From OCS116 sp051531935 (GTDB lineage Bacteria > Pseudomonadota > Alphaproteobacteria > Rhizobiales > OSC116), in contig JAOPTR010000005.1 of the NCBI GenBank assembly GCA_051531935.1, positions 8,662 to 72,661 on the forward strand: a DNA stretch of 64,000 bases, read 5' to 3'. The position numbers were made by a program, and so were the translations under genes. Positions 52,418-60,692 of the stretch are shown one piece after another. How positions within the stretch are numbered: position 1 is the first letter of the stretch; every line of letters starts with the position of its first letter. Below the pieces are notes generated by a model, which was not told where the DNA came from, did not search any database, and saw only the letters and a list, made by a program, of their open reading frames with translations.

Positions 52418-54058
52418 ATGAACAATCCAACGCAGACCATCAATAAGCTTATACTTAAATATATCGCACCAAATGCCAGCCATTTTTGGTCGACAAAGCA
52501 ACCATTGGTTTGGATATTCTCCCTTATTATTGGTGCAGCCGTTGCCTATATTGCTATTTTATTCAGGGAATATATTGGTTATATTCAGTTTGCGTGGATT
52601 GGCGAAAAATCAGAAATATTCTTTGATAAATTAACCGAAGTTCCTCTATATTTGCGCATTTTAGTGCCTACATTGGGCGGGTTATGCGTGGGGCTTATCG
52701 TCTTTTATTTCGCGCCCGAAAAACACCCCGAAGGTGTGGCTGATGTGATTGGCGCACGCGCCAAAGGTACAGCTTTTATTTCTCTAAGACGTGGTTTTGC
52801 AAACATTATTGCGGCGGGCTTAACTTTAGGCATTGGAGGCAGCGCAGGTCGTGAAGGCCCAATTGTGCATTTTGGCGCTTCCCTTGCTTCTGCAATTGCC
52901 AAGCTTATCAACATTCCGCCATCGTCGCGCCGCTCATTGTTTGGTGCAGGCGTTGCTGCCGCTGTGACCGCTAGTTTTAATGCCCCCATTGCAGGGGTCT
53001 TATTTGCTTTAGAGGTTATATTAGGCCATTTTGCGGTTGCCGCATTTGTGCCCATAGTCATTGCATCCGTTGTCGCCACATTAATCGTGCGGTTTCATTT
53101 GGGTGATTTCCCTGGTTTTATCATCCCTGAATATACAATTTCATCCTATTGGGAGTTTCCTGCTTTTGCTTTATTGGGCGTGGTATCGGCCATCACCGCC
53201 ATCGGCTTTCAGACCAGTGTGAGATTTACTGATAAAATTTCGAAAATGATTAAAATTCATGACATTATTCGCCCCGCAATTGGTGGGTTTATCATCGCCA
53301 TTATTTCATTATATGTACCCGAAATTTTGGGCATTGGTTATGAAGCTACAAACAAAGCCTTACAGGGCAATTACACTTTGTTGGCCTTGTTTGTTTTACT
53401 TTTTGCCAAAACCTTTGCAGTGGCGATTACGCTGGCCTCTAGGTTAGTTGGTGGTGTATTTTCGCCCGCGCTTTATATTGGCGCCATGTCTGGTGGCATA
53501 TTTGGATATTTAGCCACCATGGCTTTTCCAGAATTGGCATCACATACTGGTGTATACGCTATTATTGGCATGGGCGCAGTGGCTGCTGCCATTTTGGGTG
53601 CGCCAATTTCTACCGTTTTGATTGTATTTGAACTCACCGCCGATTACCACATTACCCTTGCTTTGCTATTTTCGGTATCCATTGCCACAGGCATATCGCA
53701 AGCCGTGCAAGGGCAGAGCATTTTCCATTGGCAGCTAGCCAATAAAGGCATATTCCTTGACCGTGGTTCGCACCGCCAAATTGCGCGTAATGTGACAATT
53801 TGGGATGTGATTGATAAATGCGATCCCCTACCCTTCGACCCCGAAGAATATGAGGACGCGCCTACATTAACAGTGAATAATACGTTAGAAGATGCCATTA
53901 AAAAATTTGGTGCTTTTACTGACTGTGAAGAAATTGCAGTTATTGAAACCGACGAGGCCACGGCCGAAAAAACCGTCATTGGCTATGTATCTCATATACG
54001 TGCGCTGCAAATATACAATTATGCGCTCATTGCCACCAACATGGAAGAGCATAATTAG
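52418..54058 (+). CDS. ClC family chloride channel/transporter
   Basis: 546 residues with about 10 to 12 membrane helices. GSAGREGPIVHFGASLAS contains the gating Glu (GREGP); VGGVFSPALYIGAMSGG is the GxFxP selectivity motif. KHPEGVADVIGA aligns with the first filter loop. The C-terminal 90 residues after the last helix begin like a CBS domain (APTLTVNNTLEDAIKKFGAF; EEIAVIETDE) but only one is present. Such proteins move chloride, either as channels or with proton exchange. Possibly cotranscribed with uvrD, 58 bases on. Confidence 0.92.
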   Translation: MNNPTQTINKLILKYIAPNASHFWSTKQPLVWIFSLIIGAAVAYIAILFREYIGYIQFAWIGEKSEIFFDKLTEVPLYLRILVPTLGGLCVGLIVFYFAPEKHPEGVADVIGARAKGTAFISLRRGFANIIAAGLTLGIGGSAGREGPIVHFGASLASAIAKLINIPPSSRRSLFGAGVAAAVTASFNAPIAGVLFALEVILGHFAVAAFVPIVIASVVATLIVRFHLGDFPGFIIPEYTISSYWEFPAFALLGVVSAITAIGFQTSVRFTDKISKMIKIHDIIRPAIGGFIIAIISLYVPEILGIGYEATNKALQGNYTLLALFVLLFAKTFAVAITLASRLVGGVFSPALYIGAMSGGIFGYLATMAFPELASHTGVYAIIGMGAVAAAILGAPISTVLIVFELTADYHITLALLFSVSIATGISQAVQGQSIFHWQLANKGIFLDRGSHRQIARNVTIWDVIDKCDPLPFDPEEYEDAPTLTVNNTLEDAIKKFGAFTDCEEIAVIETDEATAEKTVIGYVSHIRALQIYNYALIATNMEEHN

Positions 54059-54116
54059 GTTTTCATCTTGGTTAAAAATCGCTATATAAAAGGCTAGATT
54101 TTGTGGCGAGAAAATA

Positions 54117-56798
54117 ATGAGTGATTCTGACAATATAGACCCTTTTGATTTAGACGATTTTGACCCGTTCCCGCGGTTTGAAGGTGGCAAAACTGTGCCG
54201 AAAGATGATCTTTTTGCGGCCGAAAATGAGCCGCCCATGTTTGAGCCAGAAATTCAAACGGCTCAACCTCAAAAACCAAAAGTTGGCCTTGCGCAATTGG
54301 CGCAACAAGCCGCAAACCATGAAAACCGCCCTAGCCCATCAAACTCGATAGATGGTGATTATATGGCGGGGCTAAATGAAGCCCAACGCGAAGCTGTGGA
54401 AGCAACCGATGGCCCTTTGTTGGTTTTGGCGGGTGCAGGCACAGGCAAAACCCGCGTTTTAACCACCCGCATCACGCATATATTGGCACAACGCAAAGCA
54501 TGGCCTAGCCAAATGTTAGTGGTGACATTTACCAATAAAGCCGCGCGCGAAATGCGCCAACGTATTGGTTTACAAATTGGTGATGCTGTTGAAGGCATGC
54601 AATGGCTTGGTACTTTTCATGCGGTTACCGCAAAAATAATGCGCCGCCATGCCGAACTGTTAGGCTTGCGCTCTGATTTTACAATTCTAGACCCTGATGA
54701 CCAAATTAGATTGCTTAAAACCATCATCAGAGCGGAAAATGTTGACGAAAAAAAATGGCCTGCCCGCGCGCTTGCCAATGCCATAGACAATTGGAAAAAC
54801 CGCGGCTTACAGCCTAGCCAAGTGCCTGCAAATGAAGCCCATGATTATGCAGATGGCAAAGGCATCACTCTTTATCAAACCTACCAAAATCGTCTAAAAA
54901 TTGCCAATGCTGCTGATTTTGGCGACATGTTGATTGAGTGTTTACGCCTGTTTCAAGAAAATCCAGACATTTTAAAAATCTACCAAGAACGTTTTAAATA
55001 TATCCTGATTGACGAATATCAGGATACCAATGTTGTGCAGTATTTATGGCTGCGCCTGCTTGCGGGCAATGGCAAAGATCGCCCTCAAAATGTATGTTGT
55101 GTGGGCGATGATGACCAATCCATTTATGGGTGGCGCGGCGCTGAAGTCGAAAACATTTTACGTTTTGAAAAAGACTTTAAAGGCGCGAAAATTGTTAGGC
55201 TAGAGCAAAACTACCGCTCAACAGGGCATATTTTGGCCGCAGCATCGGGTGTGATTGCCCATAATAGTGACCGATTGGGCAAAACCCTTTATTCGAATAA
55301 TGAAGATGGCAATAAGCTAGTTGTGAAATCGGTTTGGGATGGTGATGAAGAAGCCAAAGCCATTTGCGAAAAAATTGAAACATTTAGGCATGAAGGCGCC
55401 GATTTAAATGAAATAGCCGTTTTGGTGCGCACATCGACATTAATGCGCTCATTTGAGGACAGGCTTTCAATATTGGGAATTCCTTACCGTTTGGTTGGTG
55501 GCCCTAAATTTTATGAACGCGCCGAAATTCGAGATGTGATCGCCTATCTATCACTCGTACAAAATGCCGATAATGACATAAAGTTCAGCCGCATCATCAA
55601 CGTACCAAAGCGTGGTATTGGCGCATCATCTTTAGCCAAAATGCAGAATTTTGCGCGCATGAATAACATATCCTTATTCAGCGCTGCAACTGAGATGACC
55701 AAGGACGATAATTTCCCTGCGCCATTACGCCGGAAAATTAAAAAAATTATTCTGAGCTTACCTTATGGCATGGACAAAAATTTAAGCTTTGAAGCGGCAT
55801 TAATTGACCCATGGCATAAATTAAAGCCCAAAGAAATTGAACAATTTAAGCTATATGCCGACAATAAAGGCATGGAGCTGTATGATGCCGCACAAGATTT
55901 AGGGGCTAATGAGCCACTGACTGGCCGCACCAAAACCGAGCTTAAAAGCCTGATGGATAACTTTATTCGTTGGCAGGGTTTGGTGACCGAAATGCCGCAT
56001 CCCGAATTGGCGAAACTAATATTCGAAGAAAGCGGCTACAATAATATGTGGCAAGAAGCCACAACCGCGGATGCGCCTGGCAGGCTAGAAAATTTACAAG
56101 AATTGGTAGGGCAAATTGGACAATTTGCATCACTTGGTGAGTTTTTGGAACATATAAGCTTGGTTATGGATGTCGATGAGCAGAAATATAATAGTGAAAT
56201 GGTCAGCTTAATGACATTGCATGCCGTTAAAGGTTTAGAATATGAATATGTATTCCTACCTGCATGGGAAGAGGGTCAGTTTCCGCATCAACGTGCTTTA
56301 GACGAATCGGGCCAAGCGGGATTGGAAGAAGAAAGACGCCTGGCTTACGTGGGCATTACCCGCGCCAAAAAATATTGTTGGATTAGCTTCACCGCAAACC
56401 GGCAAGTGCATGGCCAATGGCAAAATAATTTACCATCACGATTTATTGATGAAGTGCCAGTTGAAACCGCACAGGTGGAACAAAACAATACGCAATATGG
56501 CAATTATGCGCAAAAAAATAACAGCTACTTTGATGATGCCGAATTTGAAACCAACGACAGCTTTAAAACACCTGGTTGGCAACGCGCTAAAAGTGCCAAA
56601 CAATCTACGGGCTATCAGGGTTTTAAGCCTAAGAAAAAGGCCCGCCAGATTGAGAATGATTTCAATACGGGTGAGCGCGTTTATCACGATAAATTTGGCC
56701 TTGGCTTTGTTTTGGCCACAGATGGCAGCCGTGTGGATGTAGATTTTGATGAAGCAGGCCGTAAAAAAGTGGTCGCCTCGTTTTTAGAACCAACTTAA
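54117..56798 (+). CDS. uvrD: ATP-dependent DNA helicase UvrD/PcrA
   Basis: 893 residues. Walker A is AGAGTGKTRVL, motif II ILIDEYQDTN, motif III VGDDDQSIYGWRGAEV, motif IV region VRLEQNYRST and motif V-VI MTLHAVKGLEYEYVF with EERRLAYVGITRAKK. This superfamily 1 helicase acts in excision and mismatch repair. The first about 80 residues are an acidic, low-complexity extension before the helicase core (starts MSDSDNIDPFDLDDFDPFPR), and the last 60 residues contain the Tudor-like GERVYHDKFGLGFVLATDG, which contacts RNA polymerase in homologues. It overlaps nothing and precedes prmA by 13 bases. Confidence 0.96.
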   Translation: MSDSDNIDPFDLDDFDPFPRFEGGKTVPKDDLFAAENEPPMFEPEIQTAQPQKPKVGLAQLAQQAANHENRPSPSNSIDGDYMAGLNEAQREAVEATDGPLLVLAGAGTGKTRVLTTRITHILAQRKAWPSQMLVVTFTNKAAREMRQRIGLQIGDAVEGMQWLGTFHAVTAKIMRRHAELLGLRSDFTILDPDDQIRLLKTIIRAENVDEKKWPARALANAIDNWKNRGLQPSQVPANEAHDYADGKGITLYQTYQNRLKIANAADFGDMLIECLRLFQENPDILKIYQERFKYILIDEYQDTNVVQYLWLRLLAGNGKDRPQNVCCVGDDDQSIYGWRGAEVENILRFEKDFKGAKIVRLEQNYRSTGHILAAASGVIAHNSDRLGKTLYSNNEDGNKLVVKSVWDGDEEAKAICEKIETFRHEGADLNEIAVLVRTSTLMRSFEDRLSILGIPYRLVGGPKFYERAEIRDVIAYLSLVQNADNDIKFSRIINVPKRGIGASSLAKMQNFARMNNISLFSAATEMTKDDNFPAPLRRKIKKIILSLPYGMDKNLSFEAALIDPWHKLKPKEIEQFKLYADNKGMELYDAAQDLGANEPLTGRTKTELKSLMDNFIRWQGLVTEMPHPELAKLIFEESGYNNMWQEATTADAPGRLENLQELVGQIGQFASLGEFLEHISLVMDVDEQKYNSEMVSLMTLHAVKGLEYEYVFLPAWEEGQFPHQRALDESGQAGLEEERRLAYVGITRAKKYCWISFTANRQVHGQWQNNLPSRFIDEVPVETAQVEQNNTQYGNYAQKNNSYFDDAEFETNDSFKTPGWQRAKSAKQSTGYQGFKPKKKARQIENDFNTGERVYHDKFGLGFVLATDGSRVDVDFDEAGRKKVVASFLEPT

Positions 56799-56811
56799 TT
56801 TAGGAATTTTC

Positions 56812-57690
56812 ATGGAAGAAGCACGATATTACGCGCAGATGATTGTCGATAAATCCATTGCCAATCAATATGCCAATATTTTGGAACAAGCAGCATGGCC
56901 TGAAGCCATGAGCATCACATGGTTTGAAACTCATGACGAAAGTCAAGAATGGGATTTACGCGCTTATTACGAATTTGAACCCAAAATAGACGAGCTAAAT
57001 AAATTATATACCGATGCGGGTTTAGCTGCACTTGCAATAGACATCATCACACTAGATGAAAATGTGAATTGGGTAGCTGAAAGCCTAACAGCACTTGCAC
57101 CAATACAAGCGGGGCGTTTCTTTTTACATGGCAAACATGATGCGCATAAATGCCCGCCATCGGCCATTGGCTTAGAGATTGATGCAAATTTAGCGTTTGG
57201 CACAGGCCATCATGGCACCACCAAAGGTTGCCTGATCGCACTTGATAAAATGTTGAAAATTGGCGGCTTCCATAATGCGATTGACCTTGGCACAGGCACT
57301 GGACTTTTGGCCATTGCTGCGGCAAAAGTGCTTAAAAACCGCATAATTGCAACAGATATTGACCCTGTCGCCACTAAAATCACCCGCGAAAATGCCATTA
57401 TTAATAATGTTCAAAATAACATAATGGCAATCACCGCTAAAGGTTTTAACCACGTGGCTGTGCGAGACAATGCACCTTATGATTTGATTATTGCCAATAT
57501 CTTAGCCAAACCGTTGACCACGATGGCCGTTGACATTCGTAAAAACATTACAGATGACGGCACGGTTATTTTGTCTGGCCTATTGGGCACGCAGGCCAAT
57601 TGGGTATCTAGCTATTTTAAAGCTCAAGGGTTTAAAGAGGTTGATAGAAATATCATCGACGAATGGGCAACTTTAATTTTTGAAATATAG
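56812..57690 (+). CDS. prmA: Ribosomal protein L11 methyltransferase
   Basis: 292 residues. The N-terminal about 100 residues form the L11-recognition domain; the Rossmann-fold methyltransferase starts with LAFGTGHHGTTKGCLIAL, then IDLGTGTGLLAIAAAKV binds S-adenosylmethionine, and DLIIANILAKPL is the catalytic NxL/I-type motif of the family. It trimethylates L11. TTTAGG precedes the start. It lies 13 bases after uvrD, probably in one transcript. Confidence 0.93.
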   Translation: MEEARYYAQMIVDKSIANQYANILEQAAWPEAMSITWFETHDESQEWDLRAYYEFEPKIDELNKLYTDAGLAALAIDIITLDENVNWVAESLTALAPIQAGRFFLHGKHDAHKCPPSAIGLEIDANLAFGTGHHGTTKGCLIALDKMLKIGGFHNAIDLGTGTGLLAIAAAKVLKNRIIATDIDPVATKITRENAIINNVQNNIMAITAKGFNHVAVRDNAPYDLIIANILAKPLTTMAVDIRKNITDDGTVILSGLLGTQANWVSSYFKAQGFKEVDRNIIDEWATLIFEI

Positions 57691-57705
57691 GTAGCAGACA
57701 GCAAA

Positions 57706-57737
57706 AAGCCTTCCGACAATTTAATATCGGAAGGCTT
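57706..57737. terminator. Terminator hairpin between prmA and a DUF1127 gene
   Basis: AAGCCTTCCGA (57706-57716) pairs perfectly with TCGGAAGGCTT (57727-57737). On the minus strand TTTTTGC follows, so it terminates the DUF1127 gene; on the plus strand an A-run follows, so for prmA it is weaker. Confidence 0.8.
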
Positions 57738-57764
57738 AAAAACTGTGTTCTACTATTGGTAAGC

Positions 57765-57950
57765 TTAAAATTCGCCCCAAACTTTACCATGTACGTCACC
57801 GCGAGATATGCCCATATCTTCTAGCTGGCGATCTGAAAATTTATTCAATTCTTTTTCAGCGCGACGTAGATTAGCATTAGCGCTATATTTTGCTACGAAA
57901 CGTGATAGTTTGCTTACTTTTTGTGTTTTGTTAAATGTTGATATTGTCAT
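57765..57950 (-). CDS. DUF1127 family small protein, copy 1
   Basis: 61 residues. The C-terminal LRRAEKELNKFSDRQLEDMGISRGDV is the DUF1127 signature (RxxxEL-LxDRxLxDIGISRxDI), which binds RNA or DNA in studied members. It closes GKVWGEF. Such small proteins regulate RNA turnover and metabolism in alphaproteobacteria. The promoter carries a LysR-type palindrome about 120 bases upstream. Its closest relative here is the gene at 58444-58629. Confidence 0.9.
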   Translation of the reverse strand: MTISTFNKTQKVSKLSRFVAKYSANANLRRAEKELNKFSDRQLEDMGISRGDVHGKVWGEF

Positions 57951-58059
57951 TTCATATTTCCTTTATTGGAAGTTGGGTTGAGGCCATATGCCTCGTTTGT
58001 TTAACAACTTATATATATGTATTTGCCGTATGATTTAAAAGCAGCATTACGACGCGGCA

Positions 58060-58080
58060 GCCATGCGTTTATTGCATGGC
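58060..58080. promoter_or_regulatory. LysR-type box upstream of DUF1127 copy 1
   Basis: GCCATGC-N7-GCATGGC, a perfect inverted repeat that contains a T-N11-A core, the standard LysR-family site. On the minus strand TATATA lies 42 bases downstream. The identical arms occur upstream of copy 2 at 58737-58757, at the same distance from its TATATA and start codon. Confidence 0.7.
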
Positions 58081-58171
58081 TCGTTTCATAAAAAATTCAC
58101 AATTCAAATTTTACCGTTAAATTACAACGCCAAAATGATGATTCGTTCTTTTTTAGGCCTGAACTTTGGCG

Positions 58172-58200
58172 AAAAAAAACTCCCTAACAGAATTAGAGAG
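58172..58200 (-). terminator. Terminator after the DUF1127 copy 2/small gene pair
   Basis: On the minus strand CTCTCTAA pairs with TTAGGGAG through one G-U pair across a 5-base loop, followed by eight T residues. It lies 29 bases past the 53-residue gene. Confidence 0.8.
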
Positions 58201-58228
58201 CTTTTAATTTTTGTCTTAGCTTATTGCC

Positions 58229-58390
58229 TTAGAAAGGACGGTAGCTTTTAGACATATATGTTTTAACATGCTGACGAGCGCGAGCTTCTTGAGCTTTTAT
58301 GAAGGCATTGCCAATTTTTTTAAGGAATAAAGAAACCTTGGTAGAAACTGGTGAAGCTAGATCTGATTCATGTGAAGTGATATAAGCCAT
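58229..58390 (-). CDS. Small protein of unknown function (53 residues)
   Basis: I read this frame directly: it starts MAYITSHESDLASPVSTKVS and ends with VKTYMSKSYRPF. AAGGATC precedes the ATG by about 5 bases. The middle (FLKKIGNAFIKAQEARARQHV) is a likely amphipathic basic helix. It lies 53 bases downstream of DUF1127 copy 2 and a terminator follows it, so the two are probably one operon. No family recognised; short proteins with an ARAR helix beside DUF1127 genes occur in related bacteria. Confidence 0.6.
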   Translation of the reverse strand: MAYITSHESDLASPVSTKVSLFLKKIGNAFIKAQEARARQHVKTYMSKSYRPF

Positions 58391-58443
58391 TTTTTGATCC
58401 TTTTCAAAAATTTAAGATGAACGTTTTCGTATTTATCGGTAGA

Positions 58444-58629
58444 TTAGAATTGACCCCAAACTTTACCGTGCACGTCGCCGCGAGATACACCGATGTCTGA
58501 AAGCATACGGTCGTCTAATTTAAGCAATGCTTTTTCAGCACGACGAAGCTTTGCAGTTTCGTTAAACTTTGCAATTAGGCCAAGTGATTTTTTAGTTTTT
58601 GAAGTTTTGTTTACTGAGAATAAAGCCAT
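58444..58629 (-). CDS. DUF1127 family small protein, copy 2
   Basis: 61 residues from the ATG at 58629, preceded by GGAAAA; the frame is open upstream to 58707 but without a ribosome binding site. LRRAEKALLKLDDRMLSDIGVSRGDV is the DUF1127 signature. It ends GKVWGQF, nearly the same as copy 1 (GKVWGEF). The N-terminal half differs. It is the first gene of a two-gene unit under a LysR-type box. Confidence 0.9.
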   Translation of the reverse strand: MALFSVNKTSKTKKSLGLIAKFNETAKLRRAEKALLKLDDRMLSDIGVSRGDVHGKVWGQF

Positions 58630-58736
58630 GATATTTTTTCCATAATTTAATTTGTTGCTAAGAGCTAGTTGCTCTTGTTTGTTGACCTGAATATATAGGC
58701 ATGACAAAAAAACAAAAGCAGAGTTAGGGAATTGCA

Positions 58737-58757
58737 GCCATGCAGTTTTTGCATGGC
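58737..58757. promoter_or_regulatory. LysR-type box upstream of DUF1127 copy 2
   Basis: GCCATGC-N7-GCATGGC with the same arms as at 58060-58080 and a T-N11-A core. TATATA is 40 bases downstream on the minus strand. The region also lies upstream of the divergent hydrolase gene at 58834. Confidence 0.7.
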
Positions 58758-58833
58758 ATTTGTCACTTTAACGTCATAGTTAATTAACTATGTTGAATAT
58801 TGACATTTAACCTCAATCCATTATTTAAGCCTT

Positions 58834-59688
58834 ATGACAAGTTTACGAAAATCTCTTAATAAGAAGAAACTTCTTCTGTTTACAAAAGCCTATTCGATAG
58901 TATCGCCTAATTTAATGGCAAAATTGGCCGTCGATCGTTTTTGCTCACCGCGCCGCTATGAGCGTAGTGCAGAAGAAAACTTATGCTTTCAAAAAGGCAA
59001 ACAAGTTGATTTTGCCTCAGGCCGCATTGCCAATATTTGGGGTGAGAATGGCGAAGAAAACCAACCGTTAATATTACTTATCCATGGATGGGAATCTAGA
59101 GGCACTGCATTTTATGCAATTATTGAAGCCTTGGTGAAACAAAATTACAAAGTGTTGGCGTGGAATGCACCCGCCCACGGCGCATCACCCGGCACAAAAA
59201 CCCAAATATTTGCAATGGCATTGGCATTGGTTGAAGATTTAAAGGAAAAACAATTAGCCCCGCATGCCATGCTTGGCCATTCTATGGGCGGTGCAATGCT
59301 TGGTCTATTGAATAAATATATGAACCTACCTAAATGTTTGGTGATCATTTCTGCGCCGACATTTGTCAGAGGTGTTTTTTCTAAGACGTTTAAAAAATAT
59401 GGGATGAGTGACAAAGCCGTTGCCAAAAGCTTTGAGCTTATCAATGCAAAAGGCGAATATAGTGTGGATGAGGTGAGCTTAGTAAATAGCGATTTATATA
59501 AGGATAAAGCTGTTTTGGTGATCCATGATGAAAATGACAAAGAAGTGCCATTTGAAGAATTTACAAATTTAAAAAATGTTTGGAAAGAAGCCGTGTTTTA
59601 CCCCACCATTGGGCTAGGGCATCGCCGTATTATACGCGATGAAAAATTAGCAAAACACATCGCACTTTATATTAGAGACAATATATGA
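58834..59688 (+). CDS. Alpha/beta hydrolase
   Basis: 284 residues. LLIHGWESRGTAFYAIIEAL is the oxyanion-loop region (HGW), LGHSMGGAMLGLL the nucleophile elbow with catalytic Ser, and the late GHRRI carries the likely His; VIHDENDKEVPFEE the acid. Substrate unknown. Its stop overlaps the start of the next gene (ATGA), so the two are translationally coupled. Confidence 0.85.
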   Translation: MTSLRKSLNKKKLLLFTKAYSIVSPNLMAKLAVDRFCSPRRYERSAEENLCFQKGKQVDFASGRIANIWGENGEENQPLILLIHGWESRGTAFYAIIEALVKQNYKVLAWNAPAHGASPGTKTQIFAMALALVEDLKEKQLAPHAMLGHSMGGAMLGLLNKYMNLPKCLVIISAPTFVRGVFSKTFKKYGMSDKAVAKSFELINAKGEYSVDEVSLVNSDLYKDKAVLVIHDENDKEVPFEEFTNLKNVWKEAVFYPTIGLGHRRIIRDEKLAKHIALYIRDNI

Positions 59689-60236
59689 TTGCCAACCTAC
59701 TAAACCAATTTGATATATCGGTTACAGATCAAAATTTAATGATGGCAAAAATGAAGCCGTTTAAATTTAGTAAAAACCAAGTGTTAGAAGATGCTGACAG
59801 TGACGGTCGCTATATCTATTTCATCAAACAGGGTATATTACGCAATTATCATTTTGACCATGACCTCGAGGTCAATACTTACTTTGCCCCTGAGGGGCAG
59901 ATAATTTCGGCATTTGGTGCCATTATCGGCAATCAAAACCACCACTTTATTGGTGCGATTGAGGATGGTTTAGCGCTACGCCTTTCGTCAAAAAACTATT
60001 TAGATGCTTTTGATGAAATTAATGGTTGGGAACGATTAGGGCGATATTTGGCCGAAGAGAATTATCTATGTGTTGCTGATAGAATGATGAATTTAAATCA
60101 CCTTACGGCCAAGCAAAAATATATCAAATTTTGTGCTGATTTTGGTGAAAAAATTACCACTCGCCTGCCCGATTACCACATTGCATCTTATCTTGGCATC
60201 ACCCCAGAATCTTTAAGCCGCGTAAAACGTAAATAA
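59685..60236 (+). CDS. Crp/Fnr family regulator (short C-terminal HTH)
   Basis: 183 residues. The N-terminal cNMP-binding-like barrel includes MKPFKFSKNQVLEDADSDG and IYFIKQGILRNYHF; the C-terminus DYHIASYLGITPESLSRVKRK is the recognition helix-turn-helix and ends directly after it. No cysteine cluster for an Fnr-type Fe-S site. It overlaps the hydrolase gene by 4 bases, and so probably controls the hydrolase operon. Confidence 0.82.
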   Translation: MIANLLNQFDISVTDQNLMMAKMKPFKFSKNQVLEDADSDGRYIYFIKQGILRNYHFDHDLEVNTYFAPEGQIISAFGAIIGNQNHHFIGAIEDGLALRLSSKNYLDAFDEINGWERLGRYLAEENYLCVADRMMNLNHLTAKQKYIKFCADFGEKITTRLPDYHIASYLGITPESLSRVKRK

Positions 60237-60299
60237 TCTTACCAAATGTCAATGTCATATTTTCTCACCGCGTTATTTTAACGCAACACAGGAGAAAAT

Positions 60300-60692
60300 A
60301 TGAACTATACTAAAATTGTTCGCGCAAGTGCGATTTACGACCTCATCATCACCACGCCATTTATGTTTCCACCCATTGCCAAGGCCATTATTGCGGCTGC
60401 GCAACCAATTGGCGAAGCTTTTGGTTTAAGAACAGAACTAGAATTAACGACTGATAGTTTTATATGGATAAGCCTGATGGCATCAACGGTAACACTTTGG
60501 TCGTTGATCCGCATTATGACACCCGAAACCCGTTTTGGGCTTTATGATGGCCTTAACCGTATAAGTTTTTCATTTTGGTTTTTATATTACCCCATCGCAT
60601 ATGGCGCATCTGAATTGTCTTATATGTTTTTAGGCCCCGAAATAGCGTGGGCAGTGGTGCAATTATGGGGATATTGGAAAATAAAATCATAG
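60300..60692 (+). CDS. Small multi-pass membrane protein of unknown function
   Basis: 130 residues with about three to four hydrophobic segments (IYDLIITTPFMFPPIAKAII; WISLMASTVTLWSLIRIM; FWFLYYPIAYGASELSYMFL). ACAGGAG precedes the ATG. No motif recognised. It lies 63 bases after the Crp-like gene and may belong to the hydrolase-regulator unit. Its 3' end overlaps the convergent transporter by 6 bases. Confidence 0.65.
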   Translation: MNYTKIVRASAIYDLIITTPFMFPPIAKAIIAAAQPIGEAFGLRTELELTTDSFIWISLMASTVTLWSLIRIMTPETRFGLYDGLNRISFSFWFLYYPIAYGASELSYMFLGPEIAWAVVQLWGYWKIKS

